A stretch of DNA of 64,000 bases from Ampullaceana balthica (lineage: Eukaryota > Mollusca > Gastropoda > Lymnaeidae). Shown piece after piece: positions 25,601-33,984 of this stretch. Within the stretch, counting starts at the first letter, position 1. Each line of letters starts with the position of its first letter. The translations under genes were made by a program, and so were the position numbers. The stretch is taken from assembly GCA_944989445.1 (NCBI GenBank), contig CALYLW010001000.1, positions 309,909 to 373,908 on the forward strand, read 5' to 3'. A model generated the notes under the pieces. It was not told where the DNA came from, made no database searches, and saw nothing but the letters and a program-made list of their open reading frames with translations.

Positions 25601-27149
25601 TGAATGAACTAAAAATGTTAGAGAATAATCAGATAGCTTTAATATTGTCTTGTTTATTGGATTCACACATTGAGCACTTTCTGAATGGTAAAGAGCTAAC
25701 ATTTGACCCTTAGTCACACTACTGGCATCAACTAATAAGCGAGTCATTAAAAAGCGTAAATTAAACTGAACCATGTATTTGCTGTGTTTAAAAAAAATAA
25801 TCTTACATTTAAATGATATCTCCTAATTTTATATCTGTTCTTACCTTCATTTGAAAGAGTTTTAACAAATAATCCTAAATTACTTCTTGAATTGTAATAA
25901 ATTTTTAAATATATTTTGAATGTTTTAGCATGTAATAAATTAATTTTAATTTAAAAAAGTGTATGCAAAACACTGCAGTAACACTGCACTGCAATTATTT
26001 TGTTTATGATTGTATTAATTTTATATCAGGAACATTAAGATCTGTATTTAAAAGAAATAAATACTGTACTCTGTGACATAATATACAAATATACTAATTT
26101 TTAAGTTATTGTTAAAAAATAATAGTACATTGTATTTATAAAAAAATAATAGTACATTGTATTTATAAAAAAATAATAGTACATTGTATTTATAAAAAAA
26201 TAATAGTACATTGTATTTATAAAAAAAATAATAGTACATTGTATTTATAAAAAAAATAATAGTACATTGTATTTATAAAAAAATAATAGTACATTGTATT
26301 TATAAATGATTTCATTATTTTCCATGAATTTCGTTGATTATCAATTAATATCTGTCAACGAGGCATGCTTGTTTATGGCACATGTACTTCAAAATACATT
26401 TTGAAAAACATTAATAATTCGCTATATTTAAACAAAACGTGTTCATTAATTTTAAATGATTTGAATCTGTTGTATAAAAAGTTTTTAAAAATTAAATCAC
26501 TATTAAATTAAAATGGCTATAAATAACTATCTAAAGTAAAAAAAAATGTAATGGAAAAAAACAACTCTTAAACATAAAATTGCATAGTCCCATTTAGACA
26601 TTGACTCCTTATAAGAATTATAAAAAAATTTGTTTGTTGACTGTCCCCAGAGATTGAACAAGAGAAGCAAGAACAGGAACTGAAAAACTCCATCAGCTCC
26701 TTCAAGAGGGCAAGCCTCAAGCACACGGAAACACAGGAGAAAAATCCCCTCCCTCCCACTGAAGGTACAGTTGACCTAACAATAACATCATTGTCTTTTA
26801 CATTCATACATCCCCTTCCTCTTCTGAATGTCTTTTACACACATACATCCCCTCCCTCTTCTGAATGTCTTTTACACACATACATCCCCTCCCTCTTCTA
26901 AATGTCTTTTACACACATACATCCCCTCCCTCTTCTGAATGTCTTTTACATACATACATTTACATCCCGTCCCTCTTCTGAAGGTACAGTTGACCCAACA
27001 ATAACATCATTGTCTTTTACATACATACATGCCTCCCTCCTACTGAAGGTACAGTTGATCTAACAATATCATCATTGTCTTTTACATACATACATACATC
27101 CCTCCCTCCTACTGAAGGTACAGTTGACCCAACAATAACATCATTGTCT

Positions 27150-27180
<31 letters not shown>

Positions 27181-27851
27181 CCCCTTCCTCTTCGGAATGT
27201 CTTTTACATACATACATCCCTCCCTCCTACTGAAGGTACAGTTGACCTAACAATATCATCATTGTCTTTTACATACATACATTAACACTGATTGTTCTTG
27301 ATAGGGTTTTTAAAATGTTAGAATTGAAAAAAATGACAATCTTGTAGGGGTGGCCTAAAAATTCCCCCATCAAATTTAAATTAATTACGTATGGTTAACT
27401 GTTTGAAACATATATGAGAGGTGCATGTACATACTCGGGAAATTATTCCAATCTGATTTATTTCCCCAGCTATTCAGCTTGAGAAACAAGAAAATGAGTT
27501 CCGCAACTCTATTGAAGGCTTTGAGAAGAACCAGCTGAAACATGCCAAGACAGCTGAGAAAAACCCTCTGCCAACTAAAGAAGGTATTGCCATACAAATT
27601 CCTTCACTTAAGCTCTATCTATTACAAATTCCTAAACATTTAAGAATAAATGCTACTTTGCAGTTCCAATGAACAGATGTAGACTTTTGTCTGTAGTGAT
27701 GCAAAATTAAATACGTTTTATTAAACGATATTAAGTTATTCAAAGTAGTTATTTTAGCATACTAAAGTTTTCTAGTTTCAAAAGAATGTTGCACTGACTT
27801 ATTTTTGTATGATTTTCAGAGATACTTCAAGAAAAAAAGGGCAGCAAGTAA
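10493..27851 (+). CDS. Nine-repeat beta-thymosin (actin-monomer-binding protein), ten coding exons
   Basis: Joined exons 10493-10607, 12319-12432, 15905-16018, 19654-19767, 21106-21219, 22790-22903, 24401-24514, 26651-26764, 27470-27583 and 27820-27851 encode 352 residues. There are nine 38-residue beta-thymosin repeats (residues 1-342) and a tail ending EKKGSK. Each repeat has an N-terminal helix, a hydrophobic-F-x5-L segment, an LKKTET-type actin contact (closest in repeat 8, LKHTET) and a following EKxxLP. There is no signal peptide, so it is cytosolic. Family members bind G-actin; multi-repeat forms such as fly ciboulot, worm tetrathymosin and Hermissenda Csp24 modulate actin assembly. 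All nine introns are phase 1 and every internal exon is exactly 114 bp, so any exon can be skipped in frame. Repeats 5-7 are closely related and look recently duplicated. The isoforms actually made are unknown. Confidence 0.96.
10608..12318 (+). other. Thymosin intron 1
   Basis: 1711 bp, AT-rich. A short repeated phrase (TTTGAAAGCATAAAAAGTTATAA) occurs near 11871 and 11969. No other feature was seen. Confidence 0.8.
12319..12432 (+). CDS. Thymosin exon 2, repeat 2
   Basis: Acceptor CTTTGTAG|AT and donor GGCA|GTGAGT. It encodes 38 residues with NQFDPASLNKARTKERVILP; the LKKTET position reads LNKART, so actin contacts are probably altered. This is the only exon ending in A rather than G of the split codon. 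Confidence 0.93.
12433..15904 (+). other. Thymosin intron 2
   Basis: 3472 bp of AT-rich sequence. A pyrimidine-only run lies at about 13952-13971. No transposon ends, ORF or RNA gene recognised. Confidence 0.75.
15905..16018 (+). CDS. Thymosin exon 3, repeat 3
   Basis: Acceptor GCTTGTAG|TA and donor GATG|GTAGGT. Repeat 3 reads ISQFKRTSLKRAESLEKGCL in its core; LKRAES replaces LKKTET. Length is exactly 114 bp, phase 1 to phase 1. Confidence 0.93.
16324..16815. mobile_element. piggyBac-like MITE in thymosin intron 3
   Basis: A 492-bp element with perfect 15-bp terminal inverted repeats (CTCATTAGCTCCTGA and its complement), flanked on both sides by TTAA (16320-16323 and 16816-16819), the target duplication of piggyBac elements. 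No transposase ORF. A degenerate relative lies at about 37848-38060, and an internal segment recurs, inverted, at about 42020-42125. Confidence 0.85.
16820..17383 (+). other. Thymosin intron 3, unique part
   Basis: No gene. A 29-bp phrase with CCTACGACATCTATCATACA is duplicated at about 17100-17155. Confidence 0.6.
17384..17641. repeat. 42-bp minisatellite (about 6.1 units)
   Basis: Tandem units beginning ATCAGTGTTAGACATAGAGC. The 42-bp period is a multiple of three, so both strands read open; these peptides are artefacts of an intronic array. Confidence 0.96.
17791..18190. repeat. 50-bp minisatellite (8 units)
   Basis: Eight units beginning TTAAACATCACTCCTAGTTA, nearly identical; the last unit lacks a few bases. 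It lies in thymosin intron 3. Confidence 0.96.
18298..19619 (+). repeat. 32-bp minisatellite (about 41 units) abutting the exon 4 splice acceptor
   Basis: Units of the form TAAGTCCTGTGTTCATTTCT followed by GTTTGTGTGTTC fill 1.3 kb and stop 34 bp before exon 4. The unit resembles the real acceptor tract: CTGTGTTCATTTCTGTTTGT in the repeat against CTGTGTGTTAATTGTCTGTT, then TCAG, at the exon. The last unit itself ends TCTGTTTCAG (19620), so the array appears to have grown from the 3' splice-site region. Units with CC, TC and TTTTAA variants are ordered in blocks. Confidence 0.95.
19654..19767 (+). CDS. Thymosin exon 4, repeat 4
   Basis: Acceptor CTGTTTCAG|TT and donor GACG|GTAGGA. It encodes a repeat with RIGSFNKDNLKPTTTEEK; LKPTTT stands at the actin motif. 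A duplicate acceptor 33 bp upstream (after 19620) would insert an in-frame TGA, so its use would truncate the protein. Confidence 0.94.
19768..20226 (+). other. Thymosin intron 4, first part
   Basis: Unique AT-rich intron sequence; nothing recognised. Confidence 0.6.
20227..20452. mobile_element. hAT-type MITE in thymosin intron 4
   Basis: A 226-bp element starting CAGCAGTTCGCAACCTGTGG and ending GGTTGGGAACCACTG, a typical hAT MITE end pair. Flanks are CTCTAAGC and CTGTAAGC, an 8-bp target duplication with one change. A 21-bp stretch near the left end (CCTGTGGCTCGGGGGTCGCAA) is locally duplicated. Confidence 0.82.
20453..21105 (+). other. Thymosin intron 4, last part
   Basis: AT-rich; nothing recognised beyond the acceptor AAATTGTCAG at its end. 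Confidence 0.6.
21106..21219 (+). CDS. Thymosin exon 5, repeat 5
   Basis: Acceptor TGTCAG|AG and donor GATG|GTAAAT. Repeat 5 contains RERIGSFHKEDLNHIHTQEK. It shares 27 of 38 residues with repeat 7, marking repeats 5-7 as a younger duplicated block. Confidence 0.94.
21220..22789 (+). other. Thymosin intron 5
   Basis: 1570 bp, strongly AT-rich; no feature recognised. Confidence 0.75.
22790..22903 (+). CDS. Thymosin exon 6, repeat 6
   Basis: Acceptor ATGCCAG|AT and donor GATG|GTACAC. Repeat 6 shares 32 of 38 residues with repeat 7 (RERIGSFH, then LHHTETEVK). The acceptor lacks a long pyrimidine tract, so this exon may depend on enhancers or be skipped at times. Confidence 0.93.
22904..24400 (+). 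other. Thymosin intron 6
   Basis: 1497 bp. About 23279-23346 holds a dispersed-repeat phrase (AATGGCGCTACAGCCCACGT, then AGGGCC) of the kind found at SINE/LINE tails. About 24316-24364 holds a duplicated 25-bp unit beginning GGTTATGACAACAG. Confidence 0.6.
24401..24514 (+). CDS. Thymosin exon 7, repeat 7
   Basis: Acceptor CTAAACAG|AT and donor GATG|GTACAT. Encodes RERIGSFHLEDLNHTETEVK in its core. It is the closest paralogue of exon 6, with a similar donor (GATGGTACA). Confidence 0.94.
24515..26650 (+). other. Thymosin intron 7
   Basis: 2136 bp, AT-rich, with one tandem array (26114-26305). Open frames crossing from exon 7 into the intron have no conserved content. Confidence 0.7.
26114..26305. 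repeat. 26-27-bp AT-rich tandem repeat (about 7 units)
   Basis: Units such as AAAAAATAATAGTACATTGT plus ATTTAT, differing in the length of the A-run. It lies in thymosin intron 7. Confidence 0.95.
26651..26764 (+). CDS. Thymosin exon 8, repeat 8
   Basis: Acceptor CTGTCCCCAG|AG and donor GAAG|GTACAG. This repeat is the most canonical: SSFKRASLKHTETQEKNPLP matches the actin-binding motif of single-domain beta-thymosins. Its last bases and donor are copied several times in the adjacent intronic array. Confidence 0.95.
26765..27300 (+). repeat. Minisatellite carrying copies of the exon 8 donor site
   Basis: A mosaic of two unit types. One type contains CTGAAGGTACAGTTGA, the exon 8 end plus its 5' splice site, with decoy GT positions at 26984, 27049, 27118 and 27236. 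The other is a shortened form where GAAGGT reads GAATGT. Both carry ATTGTCTTTTACATACATAC and CATA runs. Reading from the true donor in frame meets a stop within the array, so use of a decoy would truncate the protein. Confidence 0.9.
27470..27583 (+). CDS. Thymosin exon 9, repeat 9
   Basis: Acceptor TTTCCCCAG|CT and donor GAAG|GTATTG. Encodes EGFEKNQLKHAKTAEKNPLP followed by TKE, matching the C-terminal half of classical beta-thymosins; the LKKTET site reads LKHAKT. Confidence 0.95.
27820..27851 (+). CDS. Thymosin exon 10, C-terminal tail and stop
   Basis: Acceptor GATTTTCAG|AG, then EILQEKKGSK and TAA at 27849-27851. This equals the usual ETIEQEK tail of beta-thymosins and confirms the end of the array. 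Confidence 0.93.
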
Positions 27852-28978
27852 AGAACCCCCACTAAGTATGACATCTGTGAGCTAAAACACAAAACTGTTC
27901 ATTGCTGCAGGATGTCTGCTCTGTCAGATGATGTGTCGATTTGGAGCACCTTATGGTCAGACAACTAAGAGCCTTTATTATAAGAATACTTTCTGGAATT
28001 GCAACATTTACAATCACACGGTAGAATATCAATCAATTGTTGTTAATTAGAGGAAGAAAGTGTTAGACAGAAACAATTTTTTTTAAAGCAGGAATCAAAT
28101 TTTGTATCTTGTTGATCATATTTGTGTCTTCATGAGTTTTGAAACCATCATTTGGCTGCGGCAAACACAGCAAATCAGCCATGAGAACCCAGACAATTTT
28201 TTTGTTTCCTTCAGTCATTTCATCAAATTTAAATACCAGTTCATTCAGAAAGGATATACAGCAAAAAATTTTTAGCATGTGTGGAGGGGCATGAAACAAC
28301 CAAGGGTTCTCACAGCTTGTTTGCTGAGGCTCCTGCAAACCAAGTTGTTTATTTGATGCAAGCTTGTAAATAAGTGCCTGCCATTCACATAGCCATCAAT
28401 CATGTTTTTCTCCCTATCATTTCTAATACTAATGCCAATACTGCACTTCTTCACTTGATTAGTTGAGCAACAAGAATAAATTACAATTCAAGTATTTAGC
28501 TTTTTACAAGAATATCTCAAGTTCAGCGTGATAGCCTTATAATTTGTTCTCGTAAATAAAAAGAAGAGAAAAAAAAATCAATATTTGTTAAGACCATTTT
28601 CGCTCAGGCGGAGGTTAAAATTGCTGTCATGACACACACACAAGTTTCTCTGTCGATCCCAAAAATAGCCCGTATAGTGAGCCTGATTGAGGGTACAATT
28701 GACACACAATTTCTTTAGTTTTGAAATGAAAGTTTGTCATGTACTAGGAGCATAATCAGAATGTTATTGTTAAAATTTTATTTTTAAAAGTTTAAAAATT
28801 GTTTTGCCACAAAGAAAGAATATGGCAGGATTTGTCTAAATCCTTTCTTTTACCCCAATTTTGAAACATCAGGTCAGCTTTAGGCTATTGTGAAGATAAT
28901 TTCAAATTCAACCTTGATATTTTGTGTTATTTCAATATTTGTGCTGCTGAAGATCCTTTATAATATAATAAAAATAAA
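27852..28978 (+). other. Thymosin 3' UTR and polyadenylation signals
   Basis: Candidate AATAAA signals lie at 28555-28560 and, in tandem, at 28967-28972 and 28973-28978, giving 3' UTRs of about 0.7 or 1.1 kb. The cleavage site cannot be fixed from sequence. Minus-strand open frames in this stretch have no recognisable domain. Confidence 0.6.
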
Positions 28979-29020
28979 AAAACTTTATGAAATTAAGTTG
29001 TTTAGTGTGAATCAACGAAG

Positions 29021-29118
29021 AATAAGTATTGTTTCAGGTGAATAAGTATTGTTTCAGGTGAATAAGTATTGTTTCAGGTGAATAAGTATTGTTTCAGGTG
29101 AAGAAGTATTGTTACAGT
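29021..29118. repeat. 20-bp tandem repeat (about 5 units)
   Basis: Units AATAAGTATTGTTTCAGGTG, downstream of the thymosin polyadenylation signals. Each unit contains a splice-like string TTTCAG|GTG. Confidence 0.93.
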
Positions 29119-30087
29119 AAATGGCATTATATGTCAAAAAATTTCATGTTATCCTCATTATTTTCTGTATCTATTGATATCCTAAAGGCAAAGATATTTT
29201 TCCTATAAGGGTTTTATTAATATTCAACTATATATTTCTGCTTTATTTTTATGTTTGTTTATTCCCCCATGATCCAAAGACACTTGCTTAAACTTAAAAT
29301 CATAGAATACTATAAAATAATTGCTCTGTAGCATTATCATAATTATGTACATTCTCCTGGATATAGAAGTGTATTCGGCAGGGTAGTTCTTTTCATTTTG
29401 TTAAAATTAAATTTAAGGCTGAGTTGCAAAATCCAATGAGGCTGAACAATGAGTTTACTCATGTGGAATACTGTTCATATGAAAAAATGAAAAACCATTT
29501 AAGGAATATTATCAACATTCCTCTTCAATGAAAATGTTATAACAACAGGCCAATGAAAAAGAGTGGTTACTTTGATTGTTAATGATTATGTACAGACATT
29601 GATTTTCATATTAAACTATTTTTCTGTATCTTGACACCAGTCATTTTGTTCTTCATTTTTTTTATCTTTTGACAATGTATGAATTTTTGAATTAAAAGGG
29701 AATTATAATTATATTTTATTATATTTTATTTCTAATTATCCACTTTCATTTAATGATAGCTAAGTTTAAATTAGCTCCACTTCCTTTTCAAGAACAGTTA
29801 ATTCCCACGGCTGTCTGTACTCACTGATGACTCCAGTCTGGGCCGCCCGCCTCCGCCAATCTTACAGTTGTACAACTACAACATATGTGGATTTTAATTA
29901 TCTTATAAATACTTACTTAAAATAGCATGCTCTTAATATCGGTTCATTTTGATATTAGTCTTGTTATTTTACTCCCCCCCCCTTTTTTTTTGTTTTGTTG
30001 TTGTCCCCATCACTTTTAATGACCATTTGTTATGAAGCTAAATCTATCTGCGGGAGGGGTGGGAGTAGCAGAATCTACTGTCTAGCT
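29119..30087. other. Gene-free, AT-rich
   Basis: No gene or repeat recognised apart from C and T homopolymer runs near 29970-29990. Confidence 0.45.
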
Positions 30088-30380
30088 CAATGCTTCTCAA
30101 AGTGGTGGTCCGCGAACTGGTGTCGGTTCCTGGGCCATCCGCCATCGGTCCGCAGGGTTATCAAGAAAATAATGGAAAATTTAATTATAATCCTCCATTT
30201 GCAGCCATTATTAATAACTAGAGAATATATCAACTTTTTGACAATATCGCCAATACTGAAAAAAATATATTACAATTCGCTACCACATCAGAACAGCGAA
30301 AATGGCACACCGGTCACTGGAGCAATGGAAAAATTCCTGTCGGTCCGCCATACTAAAAAGTTTGAGAATGAGAAGCACTA
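30088..30380. mobile_element. hAT-type MITE, longer relative of 3963-4146
   Basis: Begins CAATGCTTCTCAAAGTGGTG and ends in GAGAAGCACTA, with GGTCCGC motifs and GGTCCGCCATACTAAAAAGT inside. About 100 bp more internal sequence than the 184-bp copy. No convincing 8-bp duplication remains, so the insertion is probably old. Confidence 0.75.
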
Positions 30381-30980
30381 GTGACTAGTACTCTAGCCAG
30401 ACTAAAAACCAACTTCTACTTGTATTCACAAAAATTTGTTCTGATTGATCACTACTATTATTATTTTATTTAGCTTAATTTCTATTGACCATGAGTACAC
30501 ATGATTACTAAAAAATATTAATATTGTAATAATAAATTCCAAAGACTAATTAACTAATTAAAAGTAATTAAATACATAGATAATAGTGAATAGATTCTAT
30601 TATAATAGCCAGTCTTAAATGGGAAAGAATTAAATCTAAATATAATTGAATTAAACTACCATGGCCACGTCATTTCAACATTGCTATATTTTGTAGTTCA
30701 CCTAAAATAACCATTTTATCATATTGGAAAGCCCCACCCCCATGATTACATTACTATTGTAATAATAAATTCATAACATAAGACATAAGCAAAGACTAAG
30801 ACTAATTAACTAATTAAAAGTAATCCATATACATAGATTACAGTCATTTATCTTTTTACTCCTGGCGCCATATATAATATTTATATGTGAATTTCTCTGA
30901 TTAATTTTGTTTTGTTTTTCGTGTAAAAAGATAAATACATATATTCCAAAATTCAAGTCTTAGAGATTAAATAACATTTT
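30381..30980. other. AT-rich spacer before U6
   Basis: No ORF of note. Two diverged copies of a short phrase (AATAAATTCnnAAGACTAA type) occur near 30530 and 30770. Confidence 0.4.
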
Positions 30981-31032
30981 AAAAAATATGGAACGCTTCA
31001 CGAATTTGCGTGTCATCCTTGCGCACGGGGCC

Positions 31033-31072
<40 letters not shown>

Positions 31073-31088
31073 ACTGCGTGAACAGTAC
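30981..31088 (-). ncRNA. U6: U6 spliceosomal snRNA
   Basis: On the minus strand the sequence runs from 31088 through ACATATACTAAAATTGGAAC, GATACAGAGAAGATTAGCAT, GGATGACACGCAAATTCGTG and AAGCGTTCC to a T-run at 30986-30981, the pol III terminator. ACAGAGA and AGC, which pair with the 5' splice site and U2, are intact. The 5' stem-loop differs from the usual CUUCGG form but still folds: GTACTG pairs with CAGTAC around TTCACG. The internal stem-loop reads CCCCGTGCGCAAGG, one G more than the usual CCCCTGCGCAAGG. A TATA box 28 bp upstream supports a working gene, but a slightly decayed copy is possible. Confidence 0.88.
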
Positions 31089-31107
31089 ATAAGATTGGGG
31101 AGGCAGG

Positions 31108-31116
31108 TTATTTATA
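31108..31116 (-). promoter_or_regulatory. TATA box of the U6 gene
   Basis: TATAAATAA on the minus strand starts 28 bp before the first U6 base, the spacing of type 3 pol III promoters. A proximal sequence element further upstream cannot be assigned in the AT-rich sequence. Confidence 0.7.
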
Positions 31117-31723
31117 TGCTGTTGTTATTTTTTATTTAAAATAACATGGTTTTAGTTATTGAAATTGTATATATATATAAATGTTTTTTAAATTTAATGT
31201 AATTTAAAATATAAATAAATTGTTATTTTTAAAATATAATTTATATAATTATATTTAAATTTTGTTTTGTAGTTTCATTTAAAAGGAAAACAACACTTAA
31301 AAAAATAATATTTAATTATAAAATTATAATATATATTTATTCCCCTTGAAAAAGTAAAAGTTACTTACCCTGCAAATTAAAAAAAAATGAAGAAAAACCC
31401 ACTATTCAAATTGTGTGGTGATTGTAATTATTAATTAGTCTCAATGTACTTTCTAAAAGCAAACACAATTAAATTTCATGTTTCTCTAAGTTAGAGTCTA
31501 ACTAATTAAATTGACAATACTTACATCGTAAGGACTAAATTTAAAAATAATTATAATTATAATAATTATATTATATATTATGTAATATAGTCTTTACATG
31601 ATATACAGACTAAACTTTAAAATAATTATATAGTGAGAAATTTAATTTCATCTGTTTGGGTCCGTTCAAATGATTACGTCTTCAGTTATTGACAATATTT
31701 AATAAATAGGGTGTATATGACTA
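31117..31723. other. AT-rich spacer
   Basis: Very AT-rich with alternating A/T runs (31140-31330, 31540-31580). Nothing recognised. Confidence 0.5.
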
Positions 31724-31916
31724 AGGGGCCGTCCATAAATGACGTCACGCACCTAAAAAAGGGGGGGGAGGGGGTCACACTTTTGTGACGATGCGTGACG
31801 AGGGGGGGGAGGGAGTTTGAAGAAATGTGACGTCACATCAAAAGGGTGACTTGAAATAAAACTTCCACTGAAATATTTGGTCGCTTACAATTTATTTAAT
31901 GACTTTTTTTTTAAAT

Positions 31917-32016
31917 CAGTGCTTCTCAATGTGCCGGTCGGTAGGCCATCAGACGCTGGTTGGCGTAAGCTATCAAGACACGAAAATTAAATCTAATTAT
32001 AATCCTTAAGTTTGAG
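31917..32016. mobile_element. Degenerate hAT MITE fragment
   Basis: CAGTGCTTCTCAATGTGCCG with downstream GGCCATC and TTTGAGAATCCAC matches the 3963-4146 family, nested inside the GGCCGTCC element. Confidence 0.55.
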
Positions 32017-32505
32017 AATCCACAAGATAACATATGAGATTGTTACACTGCGTCGTTTGATGTTGACATCAAAGCATTTGTGATGTAACCGCAGCTCCGT
32101 TTGGTTCTCTCGAACTTTTTTGCCCGTTACCCCAAAATATACAAGTTTATGTGTGCGTTACCCCCCTCCCCCCAACCCCCAGACTCTAGGTCCTGCTCAC
32201 ATGACTCGGGGATTTGGGGGAGCGTCGTTAGCGAAAATTCTACTGGTGAGTTTTACATGCATGACAAGTGTCTAAAAATGATCTGAATAGGATTATGTGT
32301 AGATATTTTAAGTCAAAACGACACGGAATATCCTTTTTCTTTAAAAGGGGAAGGGGGGATCTATTTGATAGAATTAAAAAGGTTTTAAGTTTTATATAAT
32401 TGTTCGATGGGTTTTTGGTCAAACGCCCCTGGCCATTCTAGTCTTCTAGATTCTAGATATAATGGTAAATGAGCCCATTTAAAATTAGTCAAATATTCAT
32501 TAACT

Positions 32506-32805
32506 TTATTGAATGCATAAAATTCTTGACATCTCAATTCGAGAGGAGCACAAAACAACTTTTCTTCTTAGCTCAGTTTTTATGCCATTAATTTTAAATA
32601 TCACAGAAATGATACGTGATACAGACAAGTCATGTGGATTAAGATTATTGTCACTCGTGTCAATATAAATGAAAGTAGGGTAGATTTGTGTGTCTTCGTA
32701 TAGTACGTAGGTAAGAAATCTACATTTCATAGTTGCCAAATTTTTAAAAAATGCATTATCTGGAAGGAACCGGTTCAATAATGGGCATATGTTCCAAGCG
32801 TACAT
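32506..32805 (-). other. Internal open frame of the GGCCGTCC element
   Basis: Ninety-nine codons (core: YVLYEDTQIYPTFIYIDTSD) with no recognised family. AATAAA overlaps its stop. The second element copy (about 41690-43240, interrupted by insertions) encodes nearly the same peptide but has a stop after YEDT. It could be a captured gene tail, a relic of the element's own protein, or chance. Not called as a gene. Confidence 0.3.
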
Positions 32806-33621
32806 GTATACATGACGTATTATAATATATCTAGTGGATTGTAGTGGATGTTATAATGTTATATGTCCCAAATGAGTCTGCATTACCCCCCAAGATTTCC
32901 CTTTTTGACCCCAGATGAGGTTATTTACCTCTGTTCGCCGACCTCTTTCTTACGGGATGCCCGTCAGTCAATTGAGGGATTTAAAAAAAATACATTTTAA
33001 AAATGTTTTTTTTAATAATTTTTTTTTCTAATCAAAGACGTTAACCGTGATGATTAATAGTCAATGTTTAATTTGTATGCATTAAAATAAAATATAATCT
33101 AAGGATGTTAACACAGTTCGTTTTCTGAAGGCCAGTTAAACGTTTCTAAAAAATGCTTCACACGAGTTACGATATTACAATGTAGATCTTCACTAAATAA
33201 ATAATAAATACTTAAATGACAATAAAAGTGATTTGAAATATACTTATTGTCGAATAGAAAATAAGTTGTTGTTGTGGGGGGGGGGTCAAAGATTTGTGAC
33301 GTATTTTTATAGGGGGGGGGGTCTAAGTTTTTGTGACGACGCGTGACGAGGGGGAGGGAGGGGGTAAAAAATCGGAAAAAAATTGCGTGACGTCATTTAT
33401 GGACGGCCCCTTATACTAATATGAGAATGGAAAGACCTATGGCCATGGTTATGGCATATTCAATATCAAAAACCAGACTTTAATTTACAAATAATTTAAA
33501 AAATTTTATTTGAAAATCTCAAATTTAAAAAAAAATATTTTCTTATTCATGGAGAAAATTTATTATTAACAAAAAATATGTATGTAACATGTACATCTAT
33601 ATATATATTTAAATGATGTCC

Positions 33622-33775
33622 CGTTCCTAAGGGGGAGGGCACATTTGTGACGGGAGGGGGGGGGTTAGAGAACTGTGACGTCCCATCCAAACACGCAACT
33701 TTAAATAAAAGTTCCACTTAAATGTTTGATTGCTTACAATTTATTTAATGACATTTTAAATGGATTCACGCGTTT
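33622..33775. mobile_element. GGCCGTCC-family fragment
   Basis: CCTAAGGGGGAGGGCACATTTGTGACG and GAACTGTGACGTCCCATCC-type blocks (each a short match) and the AATTTATTTAATGACATTTT segment recur in the copies at 31724, 40808 and 47351. The terminal repeat is lost. Confidence 0.65.
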
Positions 33776-33984
33776 TAAGATTTTAGAGTCCAGCCTTATA
33801 CTTATACTAAATACATACTTAAATGACTAAAAAGTAAAAAGTGATTTGAAACATCTTATCTTATCATTATCTTATCTGTTGACAGACGCTCCTTCTATTC
33901 AGAAGATTATTGCGTCCTACGCTTATATATGGTTTATGATTAGTCCTGCATTTTTATTAGAGATTTAAATGTTGATAAAGTGTT

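Larger units (their letters stand above)
31724..33411. mobile_element. Non-autonomous DNA element with GGCCGTCC ends (copy 1)
   Basis: A 1688-bp element bounded by inverted ends AGGGGCCGTCCATAAATGAC and its complement (ending GGACGGCCCCT), each flanked by TA. The end contains the palindrome TGACGTCA, a CRE consensus. G-rich subterminal tracts and TGTGACGA motifs follow. The interior (about 32500-33240) is repeated inverted in 40808-43718. There is no transposase I can recognise. TA flanks suggest Tc1/mariner-type mobilisation, but this is an inference. Confidence 0.82.
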
